Below are positions 40,136-50,741 of a stretch of 64,000 nucleotides of DNA, piece by piece (position 1 is the first letter of the stretch; every line of letters starts with the position of its first letter). The position numbers and the translations under genes were made by a program. The stretch is taken from the NCBI GenBank assembly GCA_003611955.1, contig RAZE01000003.1, positions 175,345-239,344 of the forward strand, in the 5' to 3' direction. Origin of the DNA: a bacterium 1XD8-76 (GTDB taxonomy: Bacteria > Bacillota > Clostridia > Lachnospirales > Lachnospiraceae). The notes under the pieces were generated by a model. The model searched no databases. It was not told the DNA's origin and worked only from the letters and a program-made list of their open reading frames with translations.

Positions 40136-40296
40136 AATATTTTATTCCTTCTTTCATACCTGATCTAATCTAATGAATATTACAATAAAAGGGTAGAATA
40201 AGCAAGAAAAATTTGTGAGAAATGATACTGTTCTTTTGGAGGAAAAGTGTATATACTCGTATTTGATTTTTGAGTATTAGACGGAGGCGATAAAAG

Positions 40297-41736
40297 ATGA
40301 GTGCAGTGTCGGTTGTTTTGGAAAGAAATAGAAGTCTGCGCGCAGGAAACGGCATGGAAGTGAGGGAGAGGGCACAAAAAGTATTGACGAAAGATATGAC
40401 GGCGGGTTCCCCCATGAGATTGATTCTGGGATTTGCCGTACCGCTTTTGTTTGGCTTTTTATTTCAGCAGTTCTACAGTGTGGTGGATACGATCATCGTG
40501 GGGCAGTTTTTGGGCGTGAAAGCGCTCGCCGGGGTGGGTTCCACGGGTTCCATCAACTTTATGATCATAGGTTTCTGTATGGGCGTCTGCAATGGTTTTG
40601 CGATCCCGGTGGCCCACAAATTCGGTGCGAAGGATTACTCCGGTATGCGGCAGTTCATTGCGAACAGCGTGTGGCTGTCCGGAGTTTTTGCGGTGATCAT
40701 GACGACGATGGTGGTGTTGTTGTGCAGAAATATCCTGATGCTGATGCATACGCCGGAGGATATTTTTGTGTACGCTTACACCTATATCGTGATAATTTTC
40801 TGTGGGATACCGGCGTCGTATCTGTATAATCTGCTGTCCGGCATCATACGTTCCATGGGGGATTCCAGGACGCCCCTCATGTTTTTGCTGCTTTCTTCCG
40901 TGCTGAATATCGGCCTGGATCTTCTGTGCATATTGACTTTCCGCATGGGAATTGCGGGGGCGGCCGTCGCGACGGTGGTGTCCCAGCTGATCTCCGGTGT
41001 GCTGTGTCTGTTCTATATGAAGAAGAAATTTGATATTCTGGAGATCACAAAGGACGAGTGGAAGGTGAATTTCAGTCATATGAAAACGCTCTGCGGTATG
41101 GGTGTGCCGATGGGACTGCAGTACTCGATCACGGCTATCGGCGGTGTGATCCTGCAGACTTCGGTGAATTCTCTCGGCTCTGTGGCGGTCGCTGCCACCA
41201 CGGCGGCGAGCAAGGTGAGCATGTTTTTCTGCTGTCCTTTTGATGCGATGGGTTCCACGATGGCGACCTACGGCGGACAGAATGTGGGGGCAAAGAAGCT
41301 GGAAAGGCTGGGAGAGGGACTGCGCGCCTGCAGTGTGCTGGGAATCGGATACGCGCTGCTCGCCTTTGGAGTGCTGTTTTTCTTTGGAGATAACTTTGTG
41401 AGCCTGTTCGTGAATGAGGGCGGCGCAGGGATCGTGGAGGGGGCGAGACAGATGCTGCTCACCATGAGCGCATTTTATATTCCGCTCGCCTTTGTCAATA
41501 TCATCCGGTTTATGATACAGGGGATGGGCTTCAGTGCCTTTGCGGTTCTGGCGGGGGTATGTGAGATGGTGGCGAGAGGGCTTGCGGGGCTTTTCCTGGT
41601 GCCGGCTCTCGGGTACACCGGAGCCTGTTTCGCCAGTCCTCTTGCGTGGATACTGGCGGACGTCTTTCTGATCCCCGCCTACATCCATGTGAGGAGAAAA
41701 CTCGGAAAAATGATGTCGGATGGCGGTGAGAGCTGA
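40297..41736 (+). CDS. MATE-family efflux pump
   Basis: 479 residues. Twelve segments start at MRLILGFAVPLLFGFLFQQFYSVVDTIIVGQFLGVKALAGVGSTG, which covers residues 40-84. The start region GQFLG and AGV are conserved in MATE proteins. A 38-residue hydrophilic N-terminus precedes them. It follows ACGGAGGCGATAAAAG at ATG 40297. It is a paralogue rather than a duplicate of the pump at 37733; no dedicated regulator is adjacent. Confidence 0.85.
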   Translation: MSAVSVVLERNRSLRAGNGMEVRERAQKVLTKDMTAGSPMRLILGFAVPLLFGFLFQQFYSVVDTIIVGQFLGVKALAGVGSTGSINFMIIGFCMGVCNGFAIPVAHKFGAKDYSGMRQFIANSVWLSGVFAVIMTTMVVLLCRNILMLMHTPEDIFVYAYTYIVIIFCGIPASYLYNLLSGIIRSMGDSRTPLMFLLLSSVLNIGLDLLCILTFRMGIAGAAVATVVSQLISGVLCLFYMKKKFDILEITKDEWKVNFSHMKTLCGMGVPMGLQYSITAIGGVILQTSVNSLGSVAVAATTAASKVSMFFCCPFDAMGSTMATYGGQNVGAKKLERLGEGLRACSVLGIGYALLAFGVLFFFGDNFVSLFVNEGGAGIVEGARQMLLTMSAFYIPLAFVNIIRFMIQGMGFSAFAVLAGVCEMVARGLAGLFLVPALGYTGACFASPLAWILADVFLIPAYIHVRRKLGKMMSDGGES

Positions 41737-41859
41737 TATCTCACAGAGCTTTTCAGAGAGTAAAATATGCATTGAAAAACAGCCTTTCAGATGATAAAAT
41801 GAATGTACTGCGTTTGTCTGAAGCAGGAGAAAATATAGGATGAGAAAGGCTTTAAAGAG

Positions 41860-43827
41860 ATGAGGGAAGGAAGCATAAAGACAAAAATCATACGTTACGT
41901 TATGGCAGTTTCCATTGTGATCGTATGTCTGATCACTTCTTTTATGGTAGCTGCCAGTTTTGACACTACAGACCATACGATGCTCAATACGATAGAGCCT
42001 ATGGTAAAGATCGCGTCACAGAATGTGAGCTCCAATCTTCATTTACTGACGGAGAGAATCTACCAGCTTTCCGAAAGTACGGAAATAAAAGAGATGCTCT
42101 CTTCAGATGGGGAAGATCCGGGGATAGAGGCATTTCTGGAAGGAGAGGCAAATAAAGTGGAATTCGTATGGATCGGTATTTACCATACGGACGGCACTAA
42201 ATATACAGGATACGGGAATGCCCCGGCCGATATTTCGGATCGGAAATATTATGAGTTCCTGCGGGAGACCGAAAATATCGTGATCGGGGAACCGGCGATG
42301 CAGGATGATCTGATTCAGCTCGCGGTGGGAATCCCTTTGAAAACGGAGGAGGAGACAGCATATTATCTGGTGGGGAGCTACAAGTATGATATCCTGAATG
42401 ATGTGCTCAGCAATATGAATCTTGGAGAGACCGGAACTGCCTATATCGTGAACGAGGAGGGGCAGATCGTTGGGGATAAGGATATAGAGAACATTGCGAA
42501 GAAGGTGAATGTGTACGATATGTATCCCGGCTCGAAGAGCAGGGACATGTATGAGAAGGTGATTGGCGGGCAGACGGGATCCCAGAAGATCACTTTACAT
42601 AATACACCTCATTATGCGGCGTATTCTCCGATACCGGGGACACTGTGGTCCCTTGTGATCGATGTCCCGGTGAAAGAATTTAAAACAAGAGGAATTACCG
42701 CGGCCATACTGGGAGTTGTACTTGCGGTGGTTGTCCTTTTGATCGGGCAGGCGATGATCACACGCATGGTATCGGGGCTGACAGAGCATCTGAGGGCGGC
42801 GACGGGACGGATTGAAGCCCTGTCGGAGGGAGATCTGGCGTCCGCCGTAAATAAAGCGGAGACCGGGGATGAGATAGAGGTGCTTACCACAGCCCTGGCA
42901 AGGACCGTGGAACAGCTCAACAGCTATATCACCAATATCAGTTATGTGCTGGGCGAATTATCCGGCGGCAATTACACGGTGCAGACGACGGGCGAATACA
43001 GCGGCGATTTCGCGGCGCTGAAAGAAGCTTTGGCGGTCATCACGGATTCCCTGAACCGCAATATGGAGGCGATGCGGGATACCGCCAGGGAAGTAGCGCA
43101 GAATACGGATGTGGTGGCGGAGCGTACCAAACAGATGCAGCAGGATTCCGGCGAACAGATGGAAGCCGTAACCCGTCTGAACGAAAGTACAAACCGGATC
43201 GTGTCCAATATTGAGATGATCATTGACAGCGCAAGGCGGGTGAAAGAGTGTTCCGACGCGACAGACAGCAAAGTGACGCAGGGCAATGAGGAGATGGCGG
43301 GGCTGATTGCCAACATGGATGAGATCAGTTCCAACATGGATGAGATCAGACAGATCAGCGGCATGATCGAGGGGATCGCGGCGCAGACAAACCTGTTGTC
43401 TCTGAACGCGTCCATCGAGGCGGCGAGAGCCGGGGAGCAGGGAAAAGGTTTCGCTGTAGTGGCGGAGGAAGTGAGAGAGCTGGCGGTACAGTCGGCAAAC
43501 GCTTCCGCGCAGACGACGAAGATTATCAAAAATACATCCGATACAATACAAAAGGGCGTGGAAGCGGTGAAGGCCATGGAGGCTTCCCTCCTTGAGATCG
43601 CCGAAAATACTTCCCGGTTTTCGGAAATTACCGATAATCTGGAGCAGGTTATTGTGGAACAGAAAGCGGCGGCGGAGGATGTGAAATCGGATCTGGAAGC
43701 GGTGGATCAGATTGCGGGAGGCAATGCGGATACGGCGAGACAGACAAACGCCGCCTGTGAAGATTTCACAAGACAGGCACAGATGCTGACAGAGCTGGTA
43801 TCCCAAGTAAGGATCAGGAATGCGTAA
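41860..43827 (+). CDS. Methyl-accepting chemotaxis receptor (Cache-HAMP-MA)
   Basis: 655 residues. Membrane segments lie at about 9-32 and 280-302. The external part (about 40-270) has Cache-type sequence, with [29 protein letters not shown] and [21 protein letters not shown] follows (about 303-360), then the signalling domain with tip [39 protein letters not shown] (about 500-540). It reports an external small ligand to CheA. No che genes are near. Confidence 0.9.
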   Translation: MREGSIKTKIIRYVMAVSIVIVCLITSFMVAASFDTTDHTMLNTIEPMVKIASQNVSSNLHLLTERIYQLSESTEIKEMLSSDGEDPGIEAFLEGEANKVEFVWIGIYHTDGTKYTGYGNAPADISDRKYYEFLRETENIVIGEPAMQDDLIQLAVGIPLKTEEETAYYLVGSYKYDILNDVLSNMNLGETGTAYIVNEEGQIVGDKDIENIAKKVNVYDMYPGSKSRDMYEKVIGGQTGSQKITLHNTPHYAAYSPIPGTLWSLVIDVPVKEFKTRGITAAILGVVLAVVVLLIGQAMITRMVSGLTEHLRAATGRIEALSEGDLASAVNKAETGDEIEVLTTALARTVEQLNSYITNISYVLGELSGGNYTVQTTGEYSGDFAALKEALAVITDSLNRNMEAMRDTAREVAQNTDVVAERTKQMQQDSGEQMEAVTRLNESTNRIVSNIEMIIDSARRVKECSDATDSKVTQGNEEMAGLIANMDEISSNMDEIRQISGMIEGIAAQTNLLSLNASIEAARAGEQGKGFAVVAEEVRELAVQSANASAQTTKIIKNTSDTIQKGVEAVKAMEASLLEIAENTSRFSEITDNLEQVIVEQKAAAEDVKSDLEAVDQIAGGNADTARQTNAACEDFTRQAQMLTELVSQVRIRNA

Positions 43828-43842
43828 GGAGGAGGACGGAAG

Positions 43843-44277
43843 ATGTGGAAGAAAAAGATCATGTTATTGTCCGCGGTGATTTTGAGTCTTTGCCTGGCAG
43901 GATGCGGCAGTGAAAAGGGGATGAAAAACGGTTATTATACAGCGGAAATGAAAGAGTATGATTACGGGTGGAAAGAATATGTATGTATTTTTGTAAAGAA
44001 TGATAAGATTGTTTCGATAGAATTCAACGCGAAAAATCCGAGCGGTTTTATCAAAGCCTGGGATAACGCCTATATGGAAAATATGAAGCCGGTATCAGGA
44101 ACCTATCCAAATGAATATACCCGTCTGTACGGAACCAGGCTGTTGGAGTCTCAGGATATCGAGGCGGTGGATGCCGTCACTGGAGCGACGAGTTCCGGAG
44201 AACACTTTTATAAACTGGTGAATGCGGCGATGGAGCAGGCGAGAGAAGGTAATTCCGAGGTAGCAGTGGTTGAATGA
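43843..44277 (+). CDS. FMN-binding domain lipoprotein
   Basis: 144 residues. The signal ends LAGC (Cys21), so it is a lipoprotein. The single FMN_bind domain follows: KNDKIVSIEFNAKNPSG, then DAVTGATSSGEHF. The T-G-A-T-S segment is the usual site for covalent FMN attachment by ApbE, seen in extracellular electron-transfer flavoproteins. It lies 15 bases after the chemotaxis receptor, probably co-transcribed, which suggests a redox-linked signal. AGGAGGACGGAAG precedes ATG 43843. Confidence 0.82.
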   Translation: MWKKKIMLLSAVILSLCLAGCGSEKGMKNGYYTAEMKEYDYGWKEYVCIFVKNDKIVSIEFNAKNPSGFIKAWDNAYMENMKPVSGTYPNEYTRLYGTRLLESQDIEAVDAVTGATSSGEHFYKLVNAAMEQAREGNSEVAVVE

Positions 44278-44461
44278 GCGGCAGTTACAGATGCGGTCTT
44301 GAGAAATGATTCTGAAACAGGTATTGTATGCCGTGGAACAGTTATTTCCGGGTTGCATCATCAGCGCAGATGTTTTATACTGAAATTACGATAAATGGAC
44401 GACTGTGCCGGGCAGGCGGCAGATGTGGCCGGTGCAGGATAAGAAATGGAGGAAACGCATT

Positions 44462-45028
44462 ATGAGTCATCAAAATTTATCCGCGGCGGAAGCGCTTGAA
44501 AAGCTGAAAAGCGGGAATCAGCGCTACTTGGCAGCAACGACAAACCCGGGGGATGTTTCTCCCGCGATCAGGCAGTATACCTGTGAAAACGGTCAGAGTC
44601 CTTATGCGACTGTAATTACCTGTTCGGATTCAAGAGTGATTCCGGAGAGCATCTTTTCCGCGGGAATCGGTGAGCTGTTTACGATTCGTGTGGCGGGAAA
44701 TGTGATGGACAATCATCAGATGGGCAGCGTTGAGTATGCGACGGAACATCTCGGAACGAAGCTGGCAGTGGTGCTTGGCCATACAAACTGCGGTGCAGTG
44801 GGGGCTGCGGTGAGCAGCGATCCCGGTGGTTTTGTGAAATACATAACCGATGAGATCAAAAAGGCGATCGGCGAAGAAAAAGATCCGACCAAAGCCAGCT
44901 GCCTGAATGTGAGAAACAGTGTAGCGGCGATCCGGGAGAGTCTGAAGGAACTGGTAGAGAAAGGTGAGCTTACGGTGTGCGGAGCCCTTTACCATATCGA
45001 CAGCGGTGAGGTGGAATTTCTGGACTGA
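44462..45028 (+). CDS. Beta-class carbonic anhydrase
   Basis: 188 residues. Zinc ligands Cys54 (CSDSRV), His107 and Cys110 (GHTNCG) are present, with the Asp56-Arg58 dyad. LTVCGALYHIDSGEVEFL ends the fold. The enzyme interconverts CO2 and bicarbonate in the cytosol. ATG 44462 follows ATGGAGGAAACGCATT; the open frame starts earlier at 44405, but without a ribosome site. The 184 bases upstream hold no gene. Confidence 0.9.
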   Translation: MSHQNLSAAEALEKLKSGNQRYLAATTNPGDVSPAIRQYTCENGQSPYATVITCSDSRVIPESIFSAGIGELFTIRVAGNVMDNHQMGSVEYATEHLGTKLAVVLGHTNCGAVGAAVSSDPGGFVKYITDEIKKAIGEEKDPTKASCLNVRNSVAAIRESLKELVEKGELTVCGALYHIDSGEVEFLD

Positions 45029-45093
45029 CCTGAGATTCTCTAAACTTTTACAGGAAACCTTATTTTCAATGCACAAGCGAAATAAATACAGAG

Positions 45094-45119
45094 AGGCTGC
45101 CCGGAGGGCAGCTTCTTTA
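45094..45119 (+). terminator. Terminator after the carbonic anhydrase gene
   Basis: GCTGCCC (45096-45102), GGA loop, GGGCAGC (45106-45112), then TTCTTTATC. Confidence 0.7.
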
Positions 45120-45161
45120 TCATTTCTGGAAAATTTCGGGGAAGGATGAGGGAGAAAACGT

Positions 45162-45851
45162 ATGAAAATACTGATCATAGAGGACGACACGGGATTAAAC
45201 AGCGGCATCCGTTTCGCGCTGGAACAGGAAGGATATGAGACGTTGGGCGCGGGGACGTTTCAGGAGGGGTACGCGCTCTTTGAGAGAGAGCGTCCCGACG
45301 CGGTGATCCTCGATCTGAACCTGCCGGACGGGGATGGCATCTCGCTCTGCCAAAAGATACGGAGCCTGCCCGGAGCGGGAGAGAAGTGTGCTGTCGTGAT
45401 GCTGACGGCGAGAGATCTGGAGACGGATGAGATCATGGGACTGACAAGCGGTGCCGACGATTATATCACCAAACCATTCTCGGTGGCGGTCCTGAAGATC
45501 AGACTGCAGAATATCCTGCGCCGGCTGGCAGCGGAGGGGGGAACAGATCAGGTGTCCGACCGCACAGTCGTCTCAGGGGATATCGTGTTGGATCTAAAGA
45601 CATTCCGCGCATCCTGCGGCGGGAGGGAGCTGGATCTGAGCATGACGGAGTTTCGGCTTTTGCAGTATTTTATGGAGCACAAAGATCAGGCACTTCTGAA
45701 GGAACAGATTTTAGGGCATGTCTGGGATGAGGGCGGGAATTATGTGGAGGAAAATACGCTCTCCGTCAATGTGAGCCGTCTGCGCAAGAAGCTGGGCGGG
45801 GATCATATCCGAACGATCCAGGGGATCGGTTATCTGTGGGAGGAAGGCTGA
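45162..45851 (+). CDS. OmpR-type response regulator
   Basis: 229 residues. The receiver domain has Asp8-Asp9, the phospho-acceptor Asp51 (LDLNLPDGDG), and KPFSV. The C-terminal winged helix has LDLSMTEFRLLQYFMEHKDQAL and VNVSRLRKKLGGDHIRTIQGIGY. It pairs with the kinase that overlaps its stop codon, and should control the ABC genes downstream. ATG 45162 has GATGAGGGAGAAAACGT upstream. Confidence 0.92.
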   Translation: MKILIIEDDTGLNSGIRFALEQEGYETLGAGTFQEGYALFERERPDAVILDLNLPDGDGISLCQKIRSLPGAGEKCAVVMLTARDLETDEIMGLTSGADDYITKPFSVAVLKIRLQNILRRLAAEGGTDQVSDRTVVSGDIVLDLKTFRASCGGRELDLSMTEFRLLQYFMEHKDQALLKEQILGHVWDEGGNYVEENTLSVNVSRLRKKLGGDHIRTIQGIGYLWEEG

Positions 45852-46846
45852 TGGGGATGGGAATGCTTTTGTCAGCAGATAAGCGGATAGCTTCAGGCAG
45901 TGTGATAATAGTTCTCTGCCTGTGCCTTTTGGCATGTTTTGCCGTGATTTTTCTGGAGACGGTCTATTTTCTGCGCCAGTGGAAAAAGATGGATAGAATT
46001 CTGGACAGCTTCCAGGACACCGAGGAGAAAGACGGCGGTATACACCCGCCTTATCCCGACACGCTGGAGACAAGGGAATCCCGGATCGTCAGTGAGCTGC
46101 AGCGCATTCTGGCGTCTGCGCGGTTCAAGCAGAGGCAGGCAGTGGAGGAGAAGGATCAGGTCATGGAATTGATTTCGGATCTCTCTCATCAGCTAAAGAC
46201 ACCGCTTGCCAATATCATCATGAACACGGAGCTGCTGCAGGATCCCTCCCTGGAGGAGGCGCGCAGGATAGAGTTTCTTGAGCGGACCAAAAATCAGGCG
46301 AATAAACTGCAGTGGCTGATGGCGGATCTGCTGAAGGCTTCCCGGCTGGAGAACGGTATGATCCGCTTTGAGGCCGGATATACCGGAATCAAAGAAACTG
46401 TCGCGAGGGCGGTCGGCTCCGTCTATGCGCAGGCATCCGCGAAAAAAATCGAACTGATCACAGAGGAATTTCGGGATGTGAAGCTCTGGCATAATCCGAA
46501 GTGGACGGCGGAGGCGATGACAAATATTCTGGAGAACGCCGTCAAATACTCCCCCGAAAACAGCAGTATAAAAATTACACTGGAAAGACTGGAAATTTAT
46601 GCGAAAGTCACGATCGCGGACGAGGGCATGGGTATTCCGGAGAGTGAGTTCAACCTTATCTTTCAGCGGTTCTACCGCGGGAGAAAGGTGGAACAGCAGG
46701 AGGGGAGCGGTCTGGGACTGTACCTTGCGCAGCTGATACTCCGGTGCGAGAAGGGGTATATCACCGTGTCCTCCGAAGCGGGTGCAGGCAGCAGGTTCTC
46801 GCTGTTTTTGTTGAATGAGTCCGGGCAGGTTTCCGCTATTGTGTAA
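45851..46846 (+). CDS. Sensor histidine kinase
   Basis: 331 residues. There is one membrane segment (about 15-37) and no real extracellular loop, so ligand sensing probably uses the partner transporter, as in Bce-like systems. The phospho-site is DLSHQLKTPLANI (His113). The ATPase has N (ILENAVKYSP), G1 (ADEGMGIPE), F (FQRFYRGRK) and G2 (GSGLGLYLAQ) boxes. ATG 45851 overlaps the regulator stop (TGATG). Confidence 0.9.
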   Translation: MGMGMLLSADKRIASGSVIIVLCLCLLACFAVIFLETVYFLRQWKKMDRILDSFQDTEEKDGGIHPPYPDTLETRESRIVSELQRILASARFKQRQAVEEKDQVMELISDLSHQLKTPLANIIMNTELLQDPSLEEARRIEFLERTKNQANKLQWLMADLLKASRLENGMIRFEAGYTGIKETVARAVGSVYAQASAKKIELITEEFRDVKLWHNPKWTAEAMTNILENAVKYSPENSSIKITLERLEIYAKVTIADEGMGIPESEFNLIFQRFYRGRKVEQQEGSGLGLYLAQLILRCEKGYITVSSEAGAGSRFSLFLLNESGQVSAIV

Positions 46847-46876
46847 GATTTGCCGGATCAAGGTTGTGTATTTTTC

Positions 46877-46926
46877 TGACAAAATTGTCACATCTTTTTC
46901 GCCGTCCTGTCAGGATGCTGTAAGAT
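46877..46926 (+). promoter_or_regulatory. Probable regulated promoter before the ABC genes
   Basis: TGACAA-AA-TTGTCA (46877-46890) is a perfect dyad. TAAGAT (46921-46926) could be a -10 with no good -35, as for activator-dependent promoters. The dyad lies where a response regulator would bind. The 214 bases between kinase and ABC genes hold no ORF. Confidence 0.55.
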
Positions 46927-47060
46927 GCATCTGGTAAAATTAAGAGATAAGGCAAACGGGGATTGCGTTGATCAGTTGGAGCGCAGGATGTCTTTCCGGA
47001 GGGAAAGGCTATGGCTTTAGCTAAATGCAGGGTATATGCAGGACTGAAAAGGAGGATTCC

Positions 47061-47810
47061 ATGAAAATACTCGAAACCAAAAATCTCAAAAAATATTACG
47101 GCGAGGGCGATGTTCAGGTCAAAGCTTTGGACGGCGTGGATCTGAGCATAGAAGAGGGGGAGTTCACCGCGGTGGTGGGGACTTCCGGCTCCGGGAAATC
47201 CACGTTGCTGCACATGCTGGGAGGGCTGGACTATGCCACCTCCGGGATGGTGACAGTGGCGGGAAAAAAGATCTTTGAGTTGAATGCGAACGATCTGACG
47301 ATCTTTCGCAGGCGGAGGATCGGCTTTATCTTCCAGAGCTATAATCTGGTGCCGATCCTGAGCGTCTACGAGAATATCGTTCTGCCGATGGAGCTGGACG
47401 GGAGGGCGCCGGATAAGGCTTTTATGGAGCAGATCGTCTGCACGCTGGGCCTTGAGAGCAAACTGGACGATCTTCCGGGACAGCTCTCCGGCGGGCAGCA
47501 GCAGAGGGCGGCTATCGCCCGTGCTCTGGTGACAAAGCCGGCGATCGTCTTAGCCGATGAGCCGACCGGAAATCTGGACAGCAGGACGACGCAGGAGGTG
47601 CTTGGACTTTTGAAACTGTCAAGCGAGCAGTTTCACCAGACCGTCGTGATGATCACCCACAATGAGGCGCTGGCGCAGCTTTCCGACCGGATCATCCGCA
47701 TCGAGGACGGCAGGATCGTAAATGATTACAGAAACGGAGATATCGCGGTAAAAAAGGCTGTTTTCCAAACGGAGGAAGAAGGTGAGCCGGCGGTGGAGGT
47801 GCGCGTATGA
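47061..47810 (+). CDS. ABC transporter ATPase (MacB/LolD/BceA type)
   Basis: 249 residues. Walker A is [10 protein letters not shown]-loop [10 protein letters not shown], signature LSGGQQQR, Walker [13 protein letters not shown], then the His-loop TH. The MacB/FtsE-type pattern ([13 protein letters not shown]) matches transporters partnered with FtsX-like permeases, which extract antimicrobial peptides or lipids. ATG 47061 follows AAAAGGAGGATTCC. It overlaps the permease gene by 4 bases (ATGA). Confidence 0.93.
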   Translation: MKILETKNLKKYYGEGDVQVKALDGVDLSIEEGEFTAVVGTSGSGKSTLLHMLGGLDYATSGMVTVAGKKIFELNANDLTIFRRRRIGFIFQSYNLVPILSVYENIVLPMELDGRAPDKAFMEQIVCTLGLESKLDDLPGQLSGGQQQRAAIARALVTKPAIVLADEPTGNLDSRTTQEVLGLLKLSSEQFHQTVVMITHNEALAQLSDRIIRIEDGRIVNDYRNGDIAVKKAVFQTEEEGEPAVEVRV

Positions 47811-50461
47811 GAAACAATAACGGCGCATCCGTCCGCAGGCTGTCGGACAGAAGCCTTCGGAATAACCGGATGCGGAATATTTTTGCGGTGGCCGCCATCG
47901 CGCTGACCGGCATTTTGTTCACGGCGGTCTTCTCCCTGACGGGCGGCGCAATGCAGGCGATCCAGGAGAGCACCATGCGGGAGGTGGGCGGAAGGTATCA
48001 TGCGGGGCTGAAGGCGGTTACAGGGGAGCAGTATGAAAAAGTGTGCGAGGATCCGTCCGTGAGGGAAAGCAGCTATACTATTCTTATCGGTATAGCGGAT
48101 AATATCGTAAAGCGGCAGGCGGAGATCCGCTATACGCCGGAGCAGAGCGTTCTCGAGAATATGTTCATCACGCTGGAGGAGGGGCGGATGCCGGAAGCAG
48201 CGGATGAGATCATCGTGGATACGTTTGTATTGGAAGAACTGGGGGAGCCCTGTGAGCTGGGGGCAAAGATTCCGCTCTGTTTTTCCTTTATGGGGGAGGA
48301 GATTGAAAAGGAGTTTACCCTGTGCGGGTTTTATCAGGGAGATTCCATTGCCCACGCCAGCGAGCTCTTTGTGTCGGAACGCTTTTGGAAAGCGTTAAAA
48401 GGCTCTCTGACGGATGAGGATTTCGTGAGATGGAAGGAGGAGCACCCGGAGGACGCGGGCATGGGATTGATCGCAGGCAATCTGTATTTTGAAGATACTT
48501 CCGATCTGGAGGGGAAGGTCAGGGCGGCGATCGCAAACGCTGGCTATGAGCCGGATACGGAGGTGGCTTACGGCGTAAACTGGGCGTATATGGAAAGCCG
48601 CATGGCAGCGGCGGATCCTCTGACTGTGCTGATCTTGCTTGGCGCTGTCATCGTGATCCTGCTCACCGGCTATCTGATCATCTACAATATTTTCCGGATA
48701 TCCGTTGTAAATGATATCCGTTTTTATGGGCTGTTAAAAACCATCGGCACGACAGAGAGGCAGATCCGCAGGATGGTGAGGCGACAGGCGGTTCTGTTGT
48801 CCGTGATCGGGATCCCTGTCGGACTTTTTATCGGTTTCGGGATCGGAAGGCTGCTGTTTCCTTTTATGCTTCGGATCGGAGATTACGGGGAGATCAAGTC
48901 CTCCCTGGAATTTCATCCCTGGATCTTTGTGTCCGGCGCCCTGTTTTCCGCGCTGGCCGTCTGTCTGAGCAGCGGAAAACCCGGGAAGATCGCGGGCAGC
49001 GTATCACCGGTAGAGGCGCTCCGGTATGCGGAACCGGACGGCTCAGGGAGAGCGGCGCGTAGAAGAAGGAAGAAAAAAAGGAAAGACGGAGGCTCCTTTA
49101 GCGCGGTTTCCATGGCGTTCTCCGACCTGAGCAGAAACAGGAGCACTGTCGTTGTCGTCATCTCGGCGATGTCCTTAAGTGTCATCTTTTTAGCCATTGT
49201 CATGACTGCGGTGGGGAGTTTCCGGGTTGACCGGTATGTGGAACAGCGGATCGCCGGGGATTTTCTGCTGGGGCATGTCAATATCACGTCGGGTTCTCTG
49301 CGGGACGGCGAGCTCAGCGTGGATCCGGAATTTCTGGCGCTGGCAGATGCGCAGGAGGGCATTGAGGAGAGGGCAGAGATGTGGCTGCGCTTCCGGTCCT
49401 TTGTGGAGATCGATGAGAAGGCGCAGGTTCAGCTGAACAGGCTGAAGGAGGAAGGAAAACTGCGGCAGGATCCGCATTTTGTGGAGGAGCTTGAGAAGAA
49501 ACTGCAGGGAGAAAAAGAATTTGGCGGAAGCTTTTACGGGTACGACAGGGAATTACTCTCCCGTCTGACGGTGCTGGACGGAAGGCTTGATATCGACCGG
49601 TTCATGGAGGGCGGGTATGTGCTGCTCACGCCGATCAACGGGTTGGAGAAGGTGTCTGCAGATGAGCATGTCTACCATCCGGGGGATGCCGTGACGGTGG
49701 AGAGGTTCACGGAGGGATCCATGTCCCGCGAGATACGGGATGCGTCGGGAGTGGTCGTGGATGTAGCGTACGACGATCTGGAGAAACAGGAGTACGAAGT
49801 GATGGCGATCGTGGAGATCCCCTACAGCATGGATATCCACATGTATGCGGCGAACGATTTCGATGTGATACTGCCGCCGCAGGAATTTGAGGAAAACGAC
49901 GACAACGCGCAGCTCTTTGCGGTGTCCTACCGGGTGGCGAAAGAGAAACAGGAGGCGTTTGAGGAGGCGCTCAGATCCTATACGGAGCAGAACGGAAAGA
50001 TGGGTTATGTGACAAAGGAGGCGCTGCGGAAAGAGTTTGAGAATATGACGGCGATGGTCGCCCTGATCGGTATCACGCTATCCACGGTGGTCGCTCTGGT
50101 GGGCATTTTGAACTTCAGCAACGCGATGATCACGCAGATCCTTTCGAGAAAGCGGGAGTTTGCCATGCTGCAGAGCATCGGGATGACAAACGGCCAGCTG
50201 CAGAAAATGCTGATCTGCGAGGGAATCAGCTATGTAGCGGTCTCGGGCACTGCCGGCTTTGTATTGGGAAGTGCGCTGTCCTTCGTTATTCTGGGAGCAC
50301 TTGGTGATCTGGTAGCGTTTTTTGAGTACCGATTTCAGATACTGCCCTTTGTGATCATGCTGCCGGTGCTCGGAACAGTGGCTGTGCTGGTGCCGCTTTT
50401 CGCCTGGCGCAGCATACGGAAGAAAAGTATCGTGGAGAGGCTGCGGGAAGCTCACTCCTGA
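47807..50461 (+). CDS. FtsX-like ABC permease
   Basis: 884 residues. Segments lie at about 25-50, 270-295, 320-350 and 365-395, then a second half with segments near 455, 750, 800 and 845, each half ending in a FtsX domain (TVLILLGAVIVILLTGYLIIYNIFRISVVNDIRFYGLLKTIG and VALVGILNFSNAMITQILSRKREFAMLQSIG). A large external domain (about 480-740) sits between the halves. This layout is like BceB/VraG-type or macrolide-export type permeases. With the kinase lacking a sensor domain, it may be a Bce-like detoxification module for peptide antibiotics. Confidence 0.88.
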   Translation: MRNNNGASVRRLSDRSLRNNRMRNIFAVAAIALTGILFTAVFSLTGGAMQAIQESTMREVGGRYHAGLKAVTGEQYEKVCEDPSVRESSYTILIGIADNIVKRQAEIRYTPEQSVLENMFITLEEGRMPEAADEIIVDTFVLEELGEPCELGAKIPLCFSFMGEEIEKEFTLCGFYQGDSIAHASELFVSERFWKALKGSLTDEDFVRWKEEHPEDAGMGLIAGNLYFEDTSDLEGKVRAAIANAGYEPDTEVAYGVNWAYMESRMAAADPLTVLILLGAVIVILLTGYLIIYNIFRISVVNDIRFYGLLKTIGTTERQIRRMVRRQAVLLSVIGIPVGLFIGFGIGRLLFPFMLRIGDYGEIKSSLEFHPWIFVSGALFSALAVCLSSGKPGKIAGSVSPVEALRYAEPDGSGRAARRRRKKKRKDGGSFSAVSMAFSDLSRNRSTVVVVISAMSLSVIFLAIVMTAVGSFRVDRYVEQRIAGDFLLGHVNITSGSLRDGELSVDPEFLALADAQEGIEERAEMWLRFRSFVEIDEKAQVQLNRLKEEGKLRQDPHFVEELEKKLQGEKEFGGSFYGYDRELLSRLTVLDGRLDIDRFMEGGYVLLTPINGLEKVSADEHVYHPGDAVTVERFTEGSMSREIRDASGVVVDVAYDDLEKQEYEVMAIVEIPYSMDIHMYAANDFDVILPPQEFEENDDNAQLFAVSYRVAKEKQEAFEEALRSYTEQNGKMGYVTKEALRKEFENMTAMVALIGITLSTVVALVGILNFSNAMITQILSRKREFAMLQSIGMTNGQLQKMLICEGISYVAVSGTAGFVLGSALSFVILGALGDLVAFFEYRFQILPFVIMLPVLGTVAVLVPLFAWRSIRKKSIVERLREAHS

Positions 50462-50487
50462 AATGCCTGGATGCAGCATTTTTCTTT
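50461..50487 (+). terminator. Terminator after the permease gene
   Basis: AAATGC (50461-50466) and GCATTT (50476-50481), then TTCTTT. The stem overlaps the stop codon. The region to 50732 shows no further gene. Confidence 0.5.
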
Positions 50488-50732
50488 GGAGTTGTCCAGG
50501 ACAGCTTGGAATATCCGGAGTACGGGTGTTTTTGTTGAGCGGAAACTCTCATCGCGGAAAAATACCACTGGTCCTTTTTGACAGTTGGTTCATAGTACCC
50601 CCGGTTCAGTATATTTATTGTCTCCTTAAAAATTGATCATAGCGGATTCGCTGGAAAGTGTAAAGTCCCGGACTGCAGACGGAACAATAAGAGATTATCA
50701 GAAATAATCTGCTGGGAAATCATGTGAAGACG

Positions 50733-50741
50733 TGCTATAAT
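50733..50741 (+). promoter_or_regulatory. Extended -10 promoter before glutamine synthetase
   Basis: TGCTATAAT (TGn plus TATAAT) lies 100 bases before the start codon. The -35 is weak. No glutamine-riboswitch core was recognised in the leader. Confidence 0.5.
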
